In this document: in pieces, positions 6,019-13,455 of the stretch
Layout: each line of letters opens with the position of its first letter
Position numbering within the stretch: the stretch's first letter is position 1
Assembly (NCBI GenBank): GCA_903882335.1
Contig: CAIRWP010000135.1
Coordinates: 1 to 14,620, forward strand
DNA: 14,620 nucleotides
Direction of reading: 5' to 3'
Source of the DNA: an uncultured Opitutia bacterium
Lineage (GTDB): Bacteria > Verrucomicrobiota > Verrucomicrobiia > Opitutales > UBA953
The notes under the pieces: generated by a model
Database searches by the model: none
What the model was told of the DNA's origin: nothing
The model's input: the letters and a program-made list of their open reading frames with translations, nothing else
Translations under genes and position numbers: made by a program

Positions 6019-7467
6019 ATGATCCGTACCTGCACCCTGCTCGGCTTCGCCGCCCTCGCCGTCGCCGCCCCCAAGCCCGAGGACATCGTCCCGCGCCCGA
6101 AGGCTCCCTACGTCCAGCCCGTCGCGACCGAGCGCACCGAACTGCATCAGGCGATCAACGGCTACATGGCCACACCGCCGGCCCAAGTCGTCACCCACCC
6201 CGCCGCCAAGGACTTCCCCGGCGCGGTGGAGAGCAAGGCGCGGGTGAACCGCTCCGTCCCCTTCGACGCCACGCTCGTCTCCCGCTGGGACACCAACGCG
6301 CACAACGCCCCCAACCTCGCGACCGGTCCGGACGCCTGGCAGGAGACGGGCCTCTACGCCGCGCCCGGCGAGATCGTCACCGTGAAAGCCCCCGTGATGC
6401 CCGAAGGCCGCGTCGTCCGCGTCATCATCGGCTGCCATCGCGACAGCCTGCTCAAACTCGACAAGTGGCAGCGCTTCCCCGTCATCACGCGCGCCTTCGA
6501 ACTGCAGCCGGGCGACAACCCGGTCGCCAACGCCTTCGGGGGCCAGCTCTTCATCCAGGTTCGGAACACCGGCGCCCGCAAGTCCGCCGCGACCAAGCCG
6601 ATCGCCGCTCCGCCCGGCCTGGCCGTGCTCGAGTTCGGCAACGCCGTGGCCATGCCCACCTTCGTGCTCGGCAAGGACACCGCGGCGAGCTGGCAGCAAT
6701 CCCTCGCCACCAGCCCGGCGCCGTGGGTCACCTTCGTCGCCAAGCACGCCATCCTGCACGTCCGCCGCGCGACCGCCGAGAAGATCGCGGACCCCAAGCC
6801 AATCACCGAATGGTGGGATAAGGCCATGGAGCTGCAGGACGACCTGGTCGCGCTTGACCGTCTCGCGCCCGAACGCGTGGTCCCGGATATCCAGATCTCG
6901 GCCGGCTTCATGCACTCCGGCTACCCGTTCATGTGCTTCATCAACCCGAGCGAAGCCTCGATGGTCGACCTCGCCAAGCTCTCGACCAAGGGCGACTGGG
7001 GCTTCTTCCATGAGCTGGGCCACAACCACCAGCGCACCGACTGGACCTTCCCCGGCCAGACGGAGGTCACCTGCAATTTCTTCTCGCTGTATTGCATGGA
7101 GAAGTTGGTCGGCCTGCCGCGCGGCACCGGTCATGGCTCCGTCAAGGATCTGGACGGCAACATGGCGAAGCGCCTGGGCAACCCGCCGAACCTCGGGGCG
7201 TTCGAGCAGCTGGCTCCCTTCATGGTGCTGATCCGCGCCCACGGCTGGGAGCCGCTGCGCGCCACGCTTCGCTCCTACGCGCAGACGCCCGGCAAGGGCG
7301 ACCTCGCCGCGAAACAGAACAGCTTCGTGGTGCGCTACGGCCAGGCCGCCAAGGTCGACGTCGGCGATTTCTTCGGACAGCTCGGTTACCCGATCACCCC
7401 GGAAACCAAGGAGGCCTTGAAGGGCTTCCCGGCCTTCCGCTACGTCCCCGCGGCTCCGGCCAAGTAA
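6019..7467 (+). CDS. Secreted M60-type (enhancin-like) zinc metallopeptidase
   Basis: This 482-residue paralogue of the 2963-5044 product is likewise predicted to be a zinc endopeptidase acting outside the cytoplasm. A short signal peptide is visible (MIRTCTLLGFAALAVA, probable cleavage AVA/AP near residue 17). The family blocks follow in order: GLYAAPGEIVTVKAP (111-125), IIGCHRDS (136-143), WQRFPVI (150-156) and FGGQLFIQV (173-181). The catalytic HELGHNHQ starts at 331 with Glu349 as likely third ligand in QTEVTCN. It lacks the membrane anchor, the Pro-rich linker and the coiled-coil insertion of its paralogue. The frame opens at 5986, but the ATG at 6019 puts the signal peptide at the N-terminus and has a weak AGGA 9 nt upstream, so it is preferred. 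No accessory binding domain was recognised. Confidence 0.87.
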   Translation: MIRTCTLLGFAALAVAAPKPEDIVPRPKAPYVQPVATERTELHQAINGYMATPPAQVVTHPAAKDFPGAVESKARVNRSVPFDATLVSRWDTNAHNAPNLATGPDAWQETGLYAAPGEIVTVKAPVMPEGRVVRVIIGCHRDSLLKLDKWQRFPVITRAFELQPGDNPVANAFGGQLFIQVRNTGARKSAATKPIAAPPGLAVLEFGNAVAMPTFVLGKDTAASWQQSLATSPAPWVTFVAKHAILHVRRATAEKIADPKPITEWWDKAMELQDDLVALDRLAPERVVPDIQISAGFMHSGYPFMCFINPSEASMVDLAKLSTKGDWGFFHELGHNHQRTDWTFPGQTEVTCNFFSLYCMEKLVGLPRGTGHGSVKDLDGNMAKRLGNPPNLGAFEQLAPFMVLIRAHGWEPLRATLRSYAQTPGKGDLAAKQNSFVVRYGQAAKVDVGDFFGQLGYPITPETKEALKGFPAFRYVPAAPAK

Positions 7468-7489
7468 AATCCCGGTTACGAGGGGATTT
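7467..7489 (+). terminator. Weak hairpin after the second M60 peptidase gene
   Basis: aaatccc (7467-7473) and gggattt (7483-7489) can pair as a 7-bp stem with a 9-nt loop, starting on the last base of the stop codon. Only three T lie at the 3' side, within the stem, and C-rich sequence follows. It may be a poor terminator or a 3'-end hairpin. The rest of the gap to pta (7490-7579) shows no clear promoter or RNA element. Confidence 0.2.
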
Positions 7490-7579
7490 GGACCCCCTTC
7501 TGCCTCGCCCTGGCCGGCAAAGCTGCCTTAATCTGAGGCCGGCCTGGTCGCACCTGCGCGGCTCGCCGACCGTCCCACC

Positions 7580-8635
7580 ATGTCCCTGATTTCCCGCCTC
7601 TCCGCCCGCCTTCAGAACCACCCGAAGCGCGTCGTCTTCCCGGAAGGCTCCGACCCTCGCATCATCCAGGCCGCCCGCCAGTTCGCCAACAAGAAGCTCG
7701 GCATCCCGATCCTCGTCGGCGACCGCCAGCGCATCAAGGTCACCGCCGCCCGCCTCAATGTGAAGCTCGACGACATCCGCATCATCGAGCCGGAGCGCAG
7801 CGATGAGCTGAAGTCCTACGCCGAGAAGCTGGCCTCCATCCAGCGCTACGGGAACACCAACCTCCAGGGCGACCCGGCCGCGCTCGCCCTCAACCCCAAC
7901 TACTTCGCCTGCATGATGGTCGCGACCGCCGGCGCGGACGCCCTCATCTCCGGGGCCACGACCCACGCCGCTTCCGGGCTCCGCACGATCCTCCAGACGA
8001 TGCCGCGCCAGGCGGGCGTCGAGACCGTCTCCTCGATGCAGATCCTCGAGTCCGAGGAGGCCAAGTTCGGCGTCGACGGCGTGCTCTTCCTCGCGGACTG
8101 CGGCGTCATCCCGGAGCCGACCGCCGAGCAGCTCGCCGATATCGCGATCACCACCGCCGCCCTCGCGGGACACCTCACCAACACCGTGCCGAAGGTCGCG
8201 ATGCTCGCCTACTCCACGCACGCCGCGAACCCCCGCCTGAGCTCCGTCCAACGCGTCCAATCCGCCACCGAACTGGCCCGTCGCAAGGCGCGCGAGCTCG
8301 GCATCGCCTGCGACATCGACGGCGAGATGCAGGCCGACGCCGCCCTTAACCCCTTCGCCGCCGAGGCGAAGGAAGTCAGCGGCAGCGTGGCCGGCAAGGC
8401 CAGCGTGCTCATCTTCCCGGACCTCAACGCGGGGAACATCGCCTCCAAGATGGCGCAGCATATCGCCGATATCCCGGCCTACGGCCAGATCCTGACCGGC
8501 CTGGAACGGCCCGCCGCCGAGATTTCCCGCGGCGCCTCGGCGCACGATATCTTCGGCACGGCCGTCATCGTCGCCGCGCAGGCGGTCGACAAGTCCTACC
8601 TGTACCCCCTCCGCAAGGACGGCCCCGCCGCCTGA
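7580..8635 (+). CDS. pta: Phosphate acetyltransferase, short catalytic-only form
   Basis: Pta catalyses acetyl-CoA + phosphate to acetyl phosphate + CoA, the first step of the Pta-AckA acetate route. The 351 residues cover only the PTA catalytic domain, as in short Ptas. Visible blocks are RVVFPEGSDPRIIQAA (17-32), NPNYFACMMV (105-114), the SGATTHAASGLRTIL region (124-138), VLIFPDLNAGNIASKMAQ (276-293) and ISRGASAHDIFGTAVI (315-330). In the last block Ser316, Arg317 and Asp323 keep the spacing of the catalytic Ser/Arg/Asp of the archaeal enzyme. The stretch after Ile87 (RYGNTNLQGDPA) is more divergent than usual. The next gene, 5 bp downstream, encodes the BioD-like and DRTGG domains normally fused to the N-terminus of long Ptas. 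No ackA lies in the window. The ATG at 7580 has no Shine-Dalgarno sequence. Confidence 0.93.
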   Translation: MSLISRLSARLQNHPKRVVFPEGSDPRIIQAARQFANKKLGIPILVGDRQRIKVTAARLNVKLDDIRIIEPERSDELKSYAEKLASIQRYGNTNLQGDPAALALNPNYFACMMVATAGADALISGATTHAASGLRTILQTMPRQAGVETVSSMQILESEEAKFGVDGVLFLADCGVIPEPTAEQLADIAITTAALAGHLTNTVPKVAMLAYSTHAANPRLSSVQRVQSATELARRKARELGIACDIDGEMQADAALNPFAAEAKEVSGSVAGKASVLIFPDLNAGNIASKMAQHIADIPAYGQILTGLERPAAEISRGASAHDIFGTAVIVAAQAVDKSYLYPLRKDGPAA

Positions 8636-8640
8636 CGACG

Positions 8641-9786
8641 ATGGCGATGAAGCGTCGCTTCGCGGACAACGTGCCCGGACTCCTGCTGAGTCCGATGAAC
8701 CTCGACACGCGCCGCATCTTCGTGGCGGCGACGCGGATGAACGACGGCAAGACGACGACCTGCCTAGGCCTGACCGCCGCCTTGCAGTCGATGGGGATGC
8801 ACGTCGGCTACATCAAGCCGATCGCCCAGCGCATCGTCCAGTCGGGCGACGACCAGGTCGACGAGGACACGCTGCTCATCGACGGCCTCTTCAACCTCGA
8901 CATCCCGATCGCCGCGATGTCACCCATCGCGATCGGCCCCGACTTCACCAAGCAGTACCTCGAGAACCCCGAGGAGATCGGCCCGCAGCTCAAGGACCGC
9001 ATCTGCCGGGCCTTCGACCGCGCGGCCTACGGCAAGGATATCGTGGTCGTCGAGGGCTCCGGCCACGCTGGCGTGGGTTCCGTCTTCGGCGCCTCCAACG
9101 CGGACAACGCCCGGGTGCTGCGCTCCAAGGCGCTCCTGGTCGCCGCCGGCGGCATCGGCAAGCCCATCGACGAGATCGCCCTCAACAAGGCCCTGTTCGA
9201 CAAGGCCGGCGTCGAGGTCGTCGGCGCGATCCTCAACAAGGTCATGCCCGACAAACTTGAGTTCATCCGCGACTTCGCGGGCCGGGGCTTACGCAAGCTC
9301 GGCGTCCCCCTCCTGGGAGTCGTCCCCTTACAGGAGACCCTCGTCTACCCCAACCTCGACCAGGTGGCCGACGAGACCAAGGCGCGCTGGCTCCACCAGC
9401 CGGCCGGTATGCGCCGGGTCCGCCGCGTCGTCATCGGCGCCATGTCGGCCCGCCGCTCCGCCGAATACCTGCGCGTGCCCGGCACGCTCGTCATCGTGCC
9501 CGGCGACCGTGAGGACCTGCTGGAGGCCTTCCTGGCGGCCGGCGGCGCCAAGTCGCTCACCGGCGTGATCTTCTCCAACGGCCTGCTCCCCAACGACGAC
9601 ATCGTGCGCCGGCTCAAGGAAGCCGGGCTGCCCATGGCCGCCGTCGAGGCCGAGTCCTTCGCCGTCACCGCGCGCATCAACAACATGACGGTGAAGACGA
9701 TGCGCCAGGACTCCGACAAGATCCCGATCATCGAGAAGATGATCGCCGATTCGGTCGATATCCGCAGCCTCCTCCGCGCGCTCTGA
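8641..9786 (+). CDS. BioD-like P-loop (AAA_26) plus DRTGG domain protein, likely Pta regulatory partner
   Basis: This 381-residue cytoplasmic protein has two parts. Residues of about 24-240 form a dethiobiotin-synthetase-like P-loop domain, with Walker A region ATRMNDGKTTT (30-40), IKP at 58-60 and the strand VVVEGSGHAGVGSVFG (135-150). Residues of about 255-360 form a DRTGG domain (LVIVPGDREDLLEAFLAAGG, 283-302, and VEAESFAVTARINNM, 335-349). The same pair forms the N-terminus of long bacterial Ptas, where it mediates allosteric control. Here it is a separate gene 5 bp after the catalytic pta, so a role as trans-acting regulator or subunit of Pta is inferred. The first ATG (8641) is used; ATG 8695 (Met19) starts closer to the domain and is a real alternative. 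The stop lies 7 bp from that of the convergent amidohydrolase. Confidence 0.85.
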   Translation: MAMKRRFADNVPGLLLSPMNLDTRRIFVAATRMNDGKTTTCLGLTAALQSMGMHVGYIKPIAQRIVQSGDDQVDEDTLLIDGLFNLDIPIAAMSPIAIGPDFTKQYLENPEEIGPQLKDRICRAFDRAAYGKDIVVVEGSGHAGVGSVFGASNADNARVLRSKALLVAAGGIGKPIDEIALNKALFDKAGVEVVGAILNKVMPDKLEFIRDFAGRGLRKLGVPLLGVVPLQETLVYPNLDQVADETKARWLHQPAGMRRVRRVVIGAMSARRSAEYLRVPGTLVIVPGDREDLLEAFLAAGGAKSLTGVIFSNGLLPNDDIVRRLKEAGLPMAAVEAESFAVTARINNMTVKTMRQDSDKIPIIEKMIADSVDIRSLLRAL

Positions 9787-9793
9787 AAGCTTT

Positions 9794-10765
9794 TCAGACG
9801 GGGCGGAGCACCTCGCCGAGGCGGGTGAAATGGCCCTCGTCGAAGCCCATCGCCTGCTTCAGGTAGGCGTCGCGGCCGATGAGGTTATCAATCCGGCCGG
9901 CCTCCCGGCGCTGCTCCGCGGTGATCAGGCCACGCAGGCGGACCCAGAGCGCCCCGACGGGCACGGGATAGTCGCTGCCATGCAGGAAACGATTCAGGCG
10001 GCCCGCCGCCAAGACCTGCTTGAGCACCCCGCTGCGGATCGGGCTGTTGAGGGCGCTGGTATCGGCGTAGAGGTTCGGGAACTCGTCCATGAGCTTGATG
10101 AGCTCGCCGAAGTAGTTCGGGTCGAAGAAGTGGCTGTTGCCGGAGGAGTGCGCGGCGATGACCTTCACCCCGAGTTCCAAGGGGCGTCGCAGGATGCGGG
10201 GATCCTGGTAGGCTCGGTTGATCACCGGCACGGTCATCTCGCCACCGGTATGACAAAGAAACGGCAGGCCAGCGGTGGCCATGCGCCGCCAGAACTCATC
10301 GTACTGCGGCAGGGCGCAATTGACGTTCTGGCAATTGGGCAGGAGCTTGAGCGCCCGTGCCCCGCCCGCGAGACAACGCTCGAGCTCGGCGAGCGCGTCC
10401 TTGCGGCCGGGATGGATCGAGACCGCGGGCACGAACTCCGGGTGGGCGGCACAGACCTTGAACAGGTAGTCGTTCGGCACATGGAAGGACCCAAAGGCGA
10501 GCTTCGTGCCGGCGTCATCGTAGACTTCATCCTGGGCAAGCAACAGGGCCTTATCCACGTAGGACCCGCGGATGAGCGCACTCAGCGCCTCGACATACTT
10601 TTCGTCGAAGTCCCGGTGGGTGAGCGGGAGCGGCATGCCGACCGCCCGGCGCATGACCTCGCTCAGCCCCCTCAGCCAGAGGCCTTCCACCCTTAGCCAA
10701 CAGCCGCTGCCGTTGAGGCCGTTACCAACCAGATGAACATGACAATCATAGCGGAGGGACGACAT
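9794..10765 (-). CDS. Metal-dependent amidohydrolase (amidohydrolase 2 family, TIM barrel)
   Basis: This 323-residue protein is a probable zinc-dependent hydrolase or decarboxylase of the amidohydrolase superfamily (amidohydrolase_2 type). Metal-site residues follow the family order: DCHVH (7-11, His9 and His11) after strand 1, Lys140 in RALKLLPNCQ, His172 in FLCHTGGE, His206 in IAAHSSGNSHF and Asp265 in FLHGSDYP. The barrel appears complete. There is no signal peptide, so it probably works in the cytoplasm. The substrate cannot be read from sequence; the similarity covers uronate-isomerase-like and ACMSD-like enzymes of uncertain specificity. The ATG at 10765 begins directly with the first barrel strand and has no Shine-Dalgarno sequence. 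It is divergent from the phosphoesterase gene (122 bp apart) and convergent with the DRTGG gene. Confidence 0.85.
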   Translation of the reverse strand: MSSLRYDCHVHLVGNGLNGSGCWLRVEGLWLRGLSEVMRRAVGMPLPLTHRDFDEKYVEALSALIRGSYVDKALLLAQDEVYDDAGTKLAFGSFHVPNDYLFKVCAAHPEFVPAVSIHPGRKDALAELERCLAGGARALKLLPNCQNVNCALPQYDEFWRRMATAGLPFLCHTGGEMTVPVINRAYQDPRILRRPLELGVKVIAAHSSGNSHFFDPNYFGELIKLMDEFPNLYADTSALNSPIRSGVLKQVLAAGRLNRFLHGSDYPVPVGALWVRLRGLITAEQRREAGRIDNLIGRDAYLKQAMGFDEGHFTRLGEVLRPV

Positions 10766-10887
10766 AGGGGTGGTACCACTGAAATCGGATACACCCGACC
10801 CGCAACCCCTATCCCCCCACCCCGATTCCCGGGGTCATCCCGGATTGCGCCCTTGAAGGCCCTCGCCGCCCCAATTATGCCTGCTGC
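10766..10887. promoter_or_regulatory. Divergent intergenic region with a probable promoter for the phosphoesterase gene
   Basis: The rightward promoter candidate is TTGAAG (10853-10858), a 17-nt spacer, and TATGCC (10876-10881). Transcription from it would start about 7 nt further on, at or next to the ATG at 10888, implying a leaderless mRNA. A 10-bp palindrome gtggtaccac (10770-10779) sits 4 bp upstream of the amidohydrolase start codon and could be an operator for that gene. The middle of the region is C-rich and shows nothing else. Confidence 0.3.
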
Positions 10888-13443
10888 ATGCGCGTTACCC
10901 TTCCCACCTGGCTCCTGCTGACCGCGACCCTCGCCGCCGCCCCGACCCCCTACGTCGACAAGAAGTCCGCCGTGGCCGACGAGGCATGGATGAACGCCCG
11001 CGTGAAGGCCGGGGAGCTCCTGCAGAGCGGTCAGCAACTCGACCCGGAAGGCACCCTCATCGACGTCAGCGGACGCTTGCTCGCGATCGAGTTCGCCCAG
11101 GGCGGCAAAGTCCTCGTACTCAAGACCACGACCACGCTAGCGACCTTCGAGCCTGACTCCTTCAAGCTGGTCGCGAAGGCCGAGTTCCCCGTCGCCAAGG
11201 GCGGCGGCTCCATGCATGGGCTCGCGATCGCCGCCGACGGCGAGACCGCGGTCGTCTCCGGCGGCCGCACGCACCTCTACGTGGCCAAGATCGCGACCGA
11301 CGGCAAATTCACCTGGGGCCCGTCGATCGACGTCTCCGGCGGCGCCAAGAACGTCAACCCGCTGGGCGTCGCGCTGACCAAGGACGGGCGCTTCGCCTAC
11401 GTGGCCCTCTCGATGGCGAACGCGCTCGCCAAGGTCGACCTGACCACCGGTAAGGTCGTCGGCACCACCGAGGTCGGCATCTGCCCTTACGGCGTCGCGC
11501 TGTCGCCGGATGAAAGCACCGCCTACGTCTCGAACTTCGGCGGCGCCCGCCCGGAATCCACCGACGTCACCGAGTCCTCCGGCGGTTCGCTGGTGGCGGT
11601 CGACCCGCGGTCGGTCGCGCTGCGCGGCACGGTCAGCGTCGTCGCGCTCGCCGGGACGCCTAAGGTCACCGCCCAGATCGCCGTCGGACTGCACCCGAGC
11701 GAGCTCCTACTGGCCGACGAAGGTCGCACGCTCTACGTGGCCAACGTGGGCGCCGACAGCGTGAGCGTGATCGACACCGCGAACCGCCGGGTGAGCCGGA
11801 GCTTGGCGACCAAACCCGACGCCGACCTAGCCTGGGGCACGCTCACCGACGGGTTGGCGCTCTCCCCAGACGGTAAGACCCTCTACACCGCCCTAGCCGG
11901 CCTCAACGCGGTGGGTTGCCTCGACCTCAGCGCCCCCGGCGCCACGCCGAAGCTCATCCCCGCCGGCTGGTTCCCCGGAGCGGTCCGCGTCCGGAACGGA
12001 ACCCTCTTCGTCGCGAACGTGCGCAACGGCCTGCAAAAGGCCACCTTGCCGACCAACGTCGAGCAGGTCGCCCAGCTCGACGCCCGGGCGCGCCGCGCGG
12101 CGCACCTCGCCTACGCGCTGCGTTCGTCGCCCCGGACCGGCCAGCCCGGTGTCAAACCCGTGCCCGTGCCGGCCGAGCCCGGCCAGCCTTCCGTGATCAA
12201 GCACGTGGTCTACATCATCAAGGAGAACCGCACCTACGACCAGGTCCTCGGCGACCTCGGGAAGGGCAACGGCGAGCCGAAACTCTGCATCTTCCCGCGG
12301 AAGATCACCCCGAACCACCATGCGATCGCGGACCGATTCCCGCTCCTCGACAACTACTACTGCAACGGGGTGAACTCCTCCGACGGCCATGCCTGGGGCA
12401 CGCAGGGTATCGTCGGCCCCTACCGCGAGAAGGACCGCGTCGGCTACCGGTGCGGCTACGACTTCGGCACGGATGCCCTCTTCTACGCGGGGTGCGGCTT
12501 CCTCTGGGACCACGCGCTGCTCGGCGGGAAGTCCTTCCGCAACTACGGCGAGATGGACTATACCGTGAAACTCAAAGGCAAGTCCTACGCCGACTTCTTC
12601 GGCGCTTGGCAGAACCGCGACGGTCGGGCCGCTTTCGCCACCAGCTACCAAATCGAGACGTTACGCAAATACAGCTGCAAGGATTTCCCGGGTTGGGAGA
12701 TGTCCATCCCTGACCAGGTGCGGGCCGACGCCTTCCTCAAGGAACTCGCGGAGTTCGAGCAGAAGGGAACCTTCCCGGACCTGACCATCATCTACCTGCC
12801 GAACGACCACACCGCGTCCGAATTGACCGCCAACTCCTACCTCGCCGACAACGACCTCGCCCTCGGCCGCGTCGTGGAGGGCCTATCGCGCTCCCGTTTC
12901 TGGGGCGAGATGGCGATCTTCGTGAACGAGGACGACCCGCAGACCGGCGGCGACCACGTCGACGGCCACCGCTCCTTCTGCTTCGTCATCAGCCCCTGGG
13001 CGAAGCGTGGCGCGGTGATCAGCAAGTTCTACAACCAGACCTCGGTCCTGCACACGATGTGCCGCATCCTCGGCCTGCAGCCCCTCAACCAGGTCGTCGC
13101 TGCCTCCCCCACCATGGAGGATTGCTTCGCGGAGAAGGCCAACCTCGAGCCGTTCCAGCACCTCGTACCCTCCACCCCCCTCAACGAAGCCCGCCCCAAG
13201 CCGAAGCCGAAGACGGCCGGCTGGCTGCCGACGCGCACCAGCGACGAGCTCATCATCGCCCGCATGGAGAAGATGGATTTCTCCCGCCCAGACCTGATCC
13301 ACGAGGACACGATGAACCGCGCGACCTGGCTGCAGACGCGCCCAGGCGAGCGCTACCCGGCGGAGTGGGCTGGCCCGCACGGCCGCGGCCTCCCCGCCCT
13401 CGGCCTGGTACTGGACCCCGAGCTGGACGATGATGACGACTGA
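10888..13443 (+). CDS. Secreted beta-propeller (YVTN/YncE-like) fused to a phosphoesterase (alkaline-phosphatase superfamily) domain
   Basis: This 851-residue exported protein begins with a signal peptide (MRVTLPTWLLLTATLAAA, residues 1-18). Residues of about 50-385 form a seven-blade-like propeller with repeated units such as GVALSPDESTAYVSNFGG (202-219), LYVANVGADSVSVID (282-296) and LALSPDGKTLYTALAGLNAV (323-342). A Pro-rich hinge (about 410-435) leads into a phosphoesterase/phospholipase C-like domain (about 437-735). Its probable metal-site motifs are KENRTYD (445-451), NSSDGHAWGTQG (496-507), LPNDHT (637-642) and EDDPQTGGDHVDGHRS (681-696). The protein ends in an acidic run of five Asp. 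It is likely a periplasmic or extracellular phosphatase, phosphodiesterase or phospholipase; the substrate is unknown. The ATG at 10888 keeps the signal peptide; no Shine-Dalgarno sequence is present. Its stop lies 12 bp from that of the convergent DUF1552 gene. Confidence 0.9.
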   Translation: MRVTLPTWLLLTATLAAAPTPYVDKKSAVADEAWMNARVKAGELLQSGQQLDPEGTLIDVSGRLLAIEFAQGGKVLVLKTTTTLATFEPDSFKLVAKAEFPVAKGGGSMHGLAIAADGETAVVSGGRTHLYVAKIATDGKFTWGPSIDVSGGAKNVNPLGVALTKDGRFAYVALSMANALAKVDLTTGKVVGTTEVGICPYGVALSPDESTAYVSNFGGARPESTDVTESSGGSLVAVDPRSVALRGTVSVVALAGTPKVTAQIAVGLHPSELLLADEGRTLYVANVGADSVSVIDTANRRVSRSLATKPDADLAWGTLTDGLALSPDGKTLYTALAGLNAVGCLDLSAPGATPKLIPAGWFPGAVRVRNGTLFVANVRNGLQKATLPTNVEQVAQLDARARRAAHLAYALRSSPRTGQPGVKPVPVPAEPGQPSVIKHVVYIIKENRTYDQVLGDLGKGNGEPKLCIFPRKITPNHHAIADRFPLLDNYYCNGVNSSDGHAWGTQGIVGPYREKDRVGYRCGYDFGTDALFYAGCGFLWDHALLGGKSFRNYGEMDYTVKLKGKSYADFFGAWQNRDGRAAFATSYQIETLRKYSCKDFPGWEMSIPDQVRADAFLKELAEFEQKGTFPDLTIIYLPNDHTASELTANSYLADNDLALGRVVEGLSRSRFWGEMAIFVNEDDPQTGGDHVDGHRSFCFVISPWAKRGAVISKFYNQTSVLHTMCRILGLQPLNQVVAASPTMEDCFAEKANLEPFQHLVPSTPLNEARPKPKPKTAGWLPTRTSDELIIARMEKMDFSRPDLIHEDTMNRATWLQTRPGERYPAEWAGPHGRGLPALGLVLDPELDDDDD

Positions 13444-13455
13444 GCCGGGCCGGGC

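Noticed and set aside
5701..7242. A 513-codon open frame on the minus strand opposite the second M60 gene
   Set aside because: Antisense shadow of a gene with intact family motifs; no recognisable domain in its own translation.
7394..8545. A 383-codon open frame on the minus strand opposite pta
   Set aside because: Gly/Arg/Asp-rich shadow sequence; pta on the plus strand explains the codon structure.
9783..9797. Inverted repeat ctgaaa-gct-tttcag across the stops of the DRTGG gene and the amidohydrolase
   Set aside because: Only a 6-bp AT-rich stem with no separate U run, and it is largely formed by the two stop codons; too weak to call a terminator.
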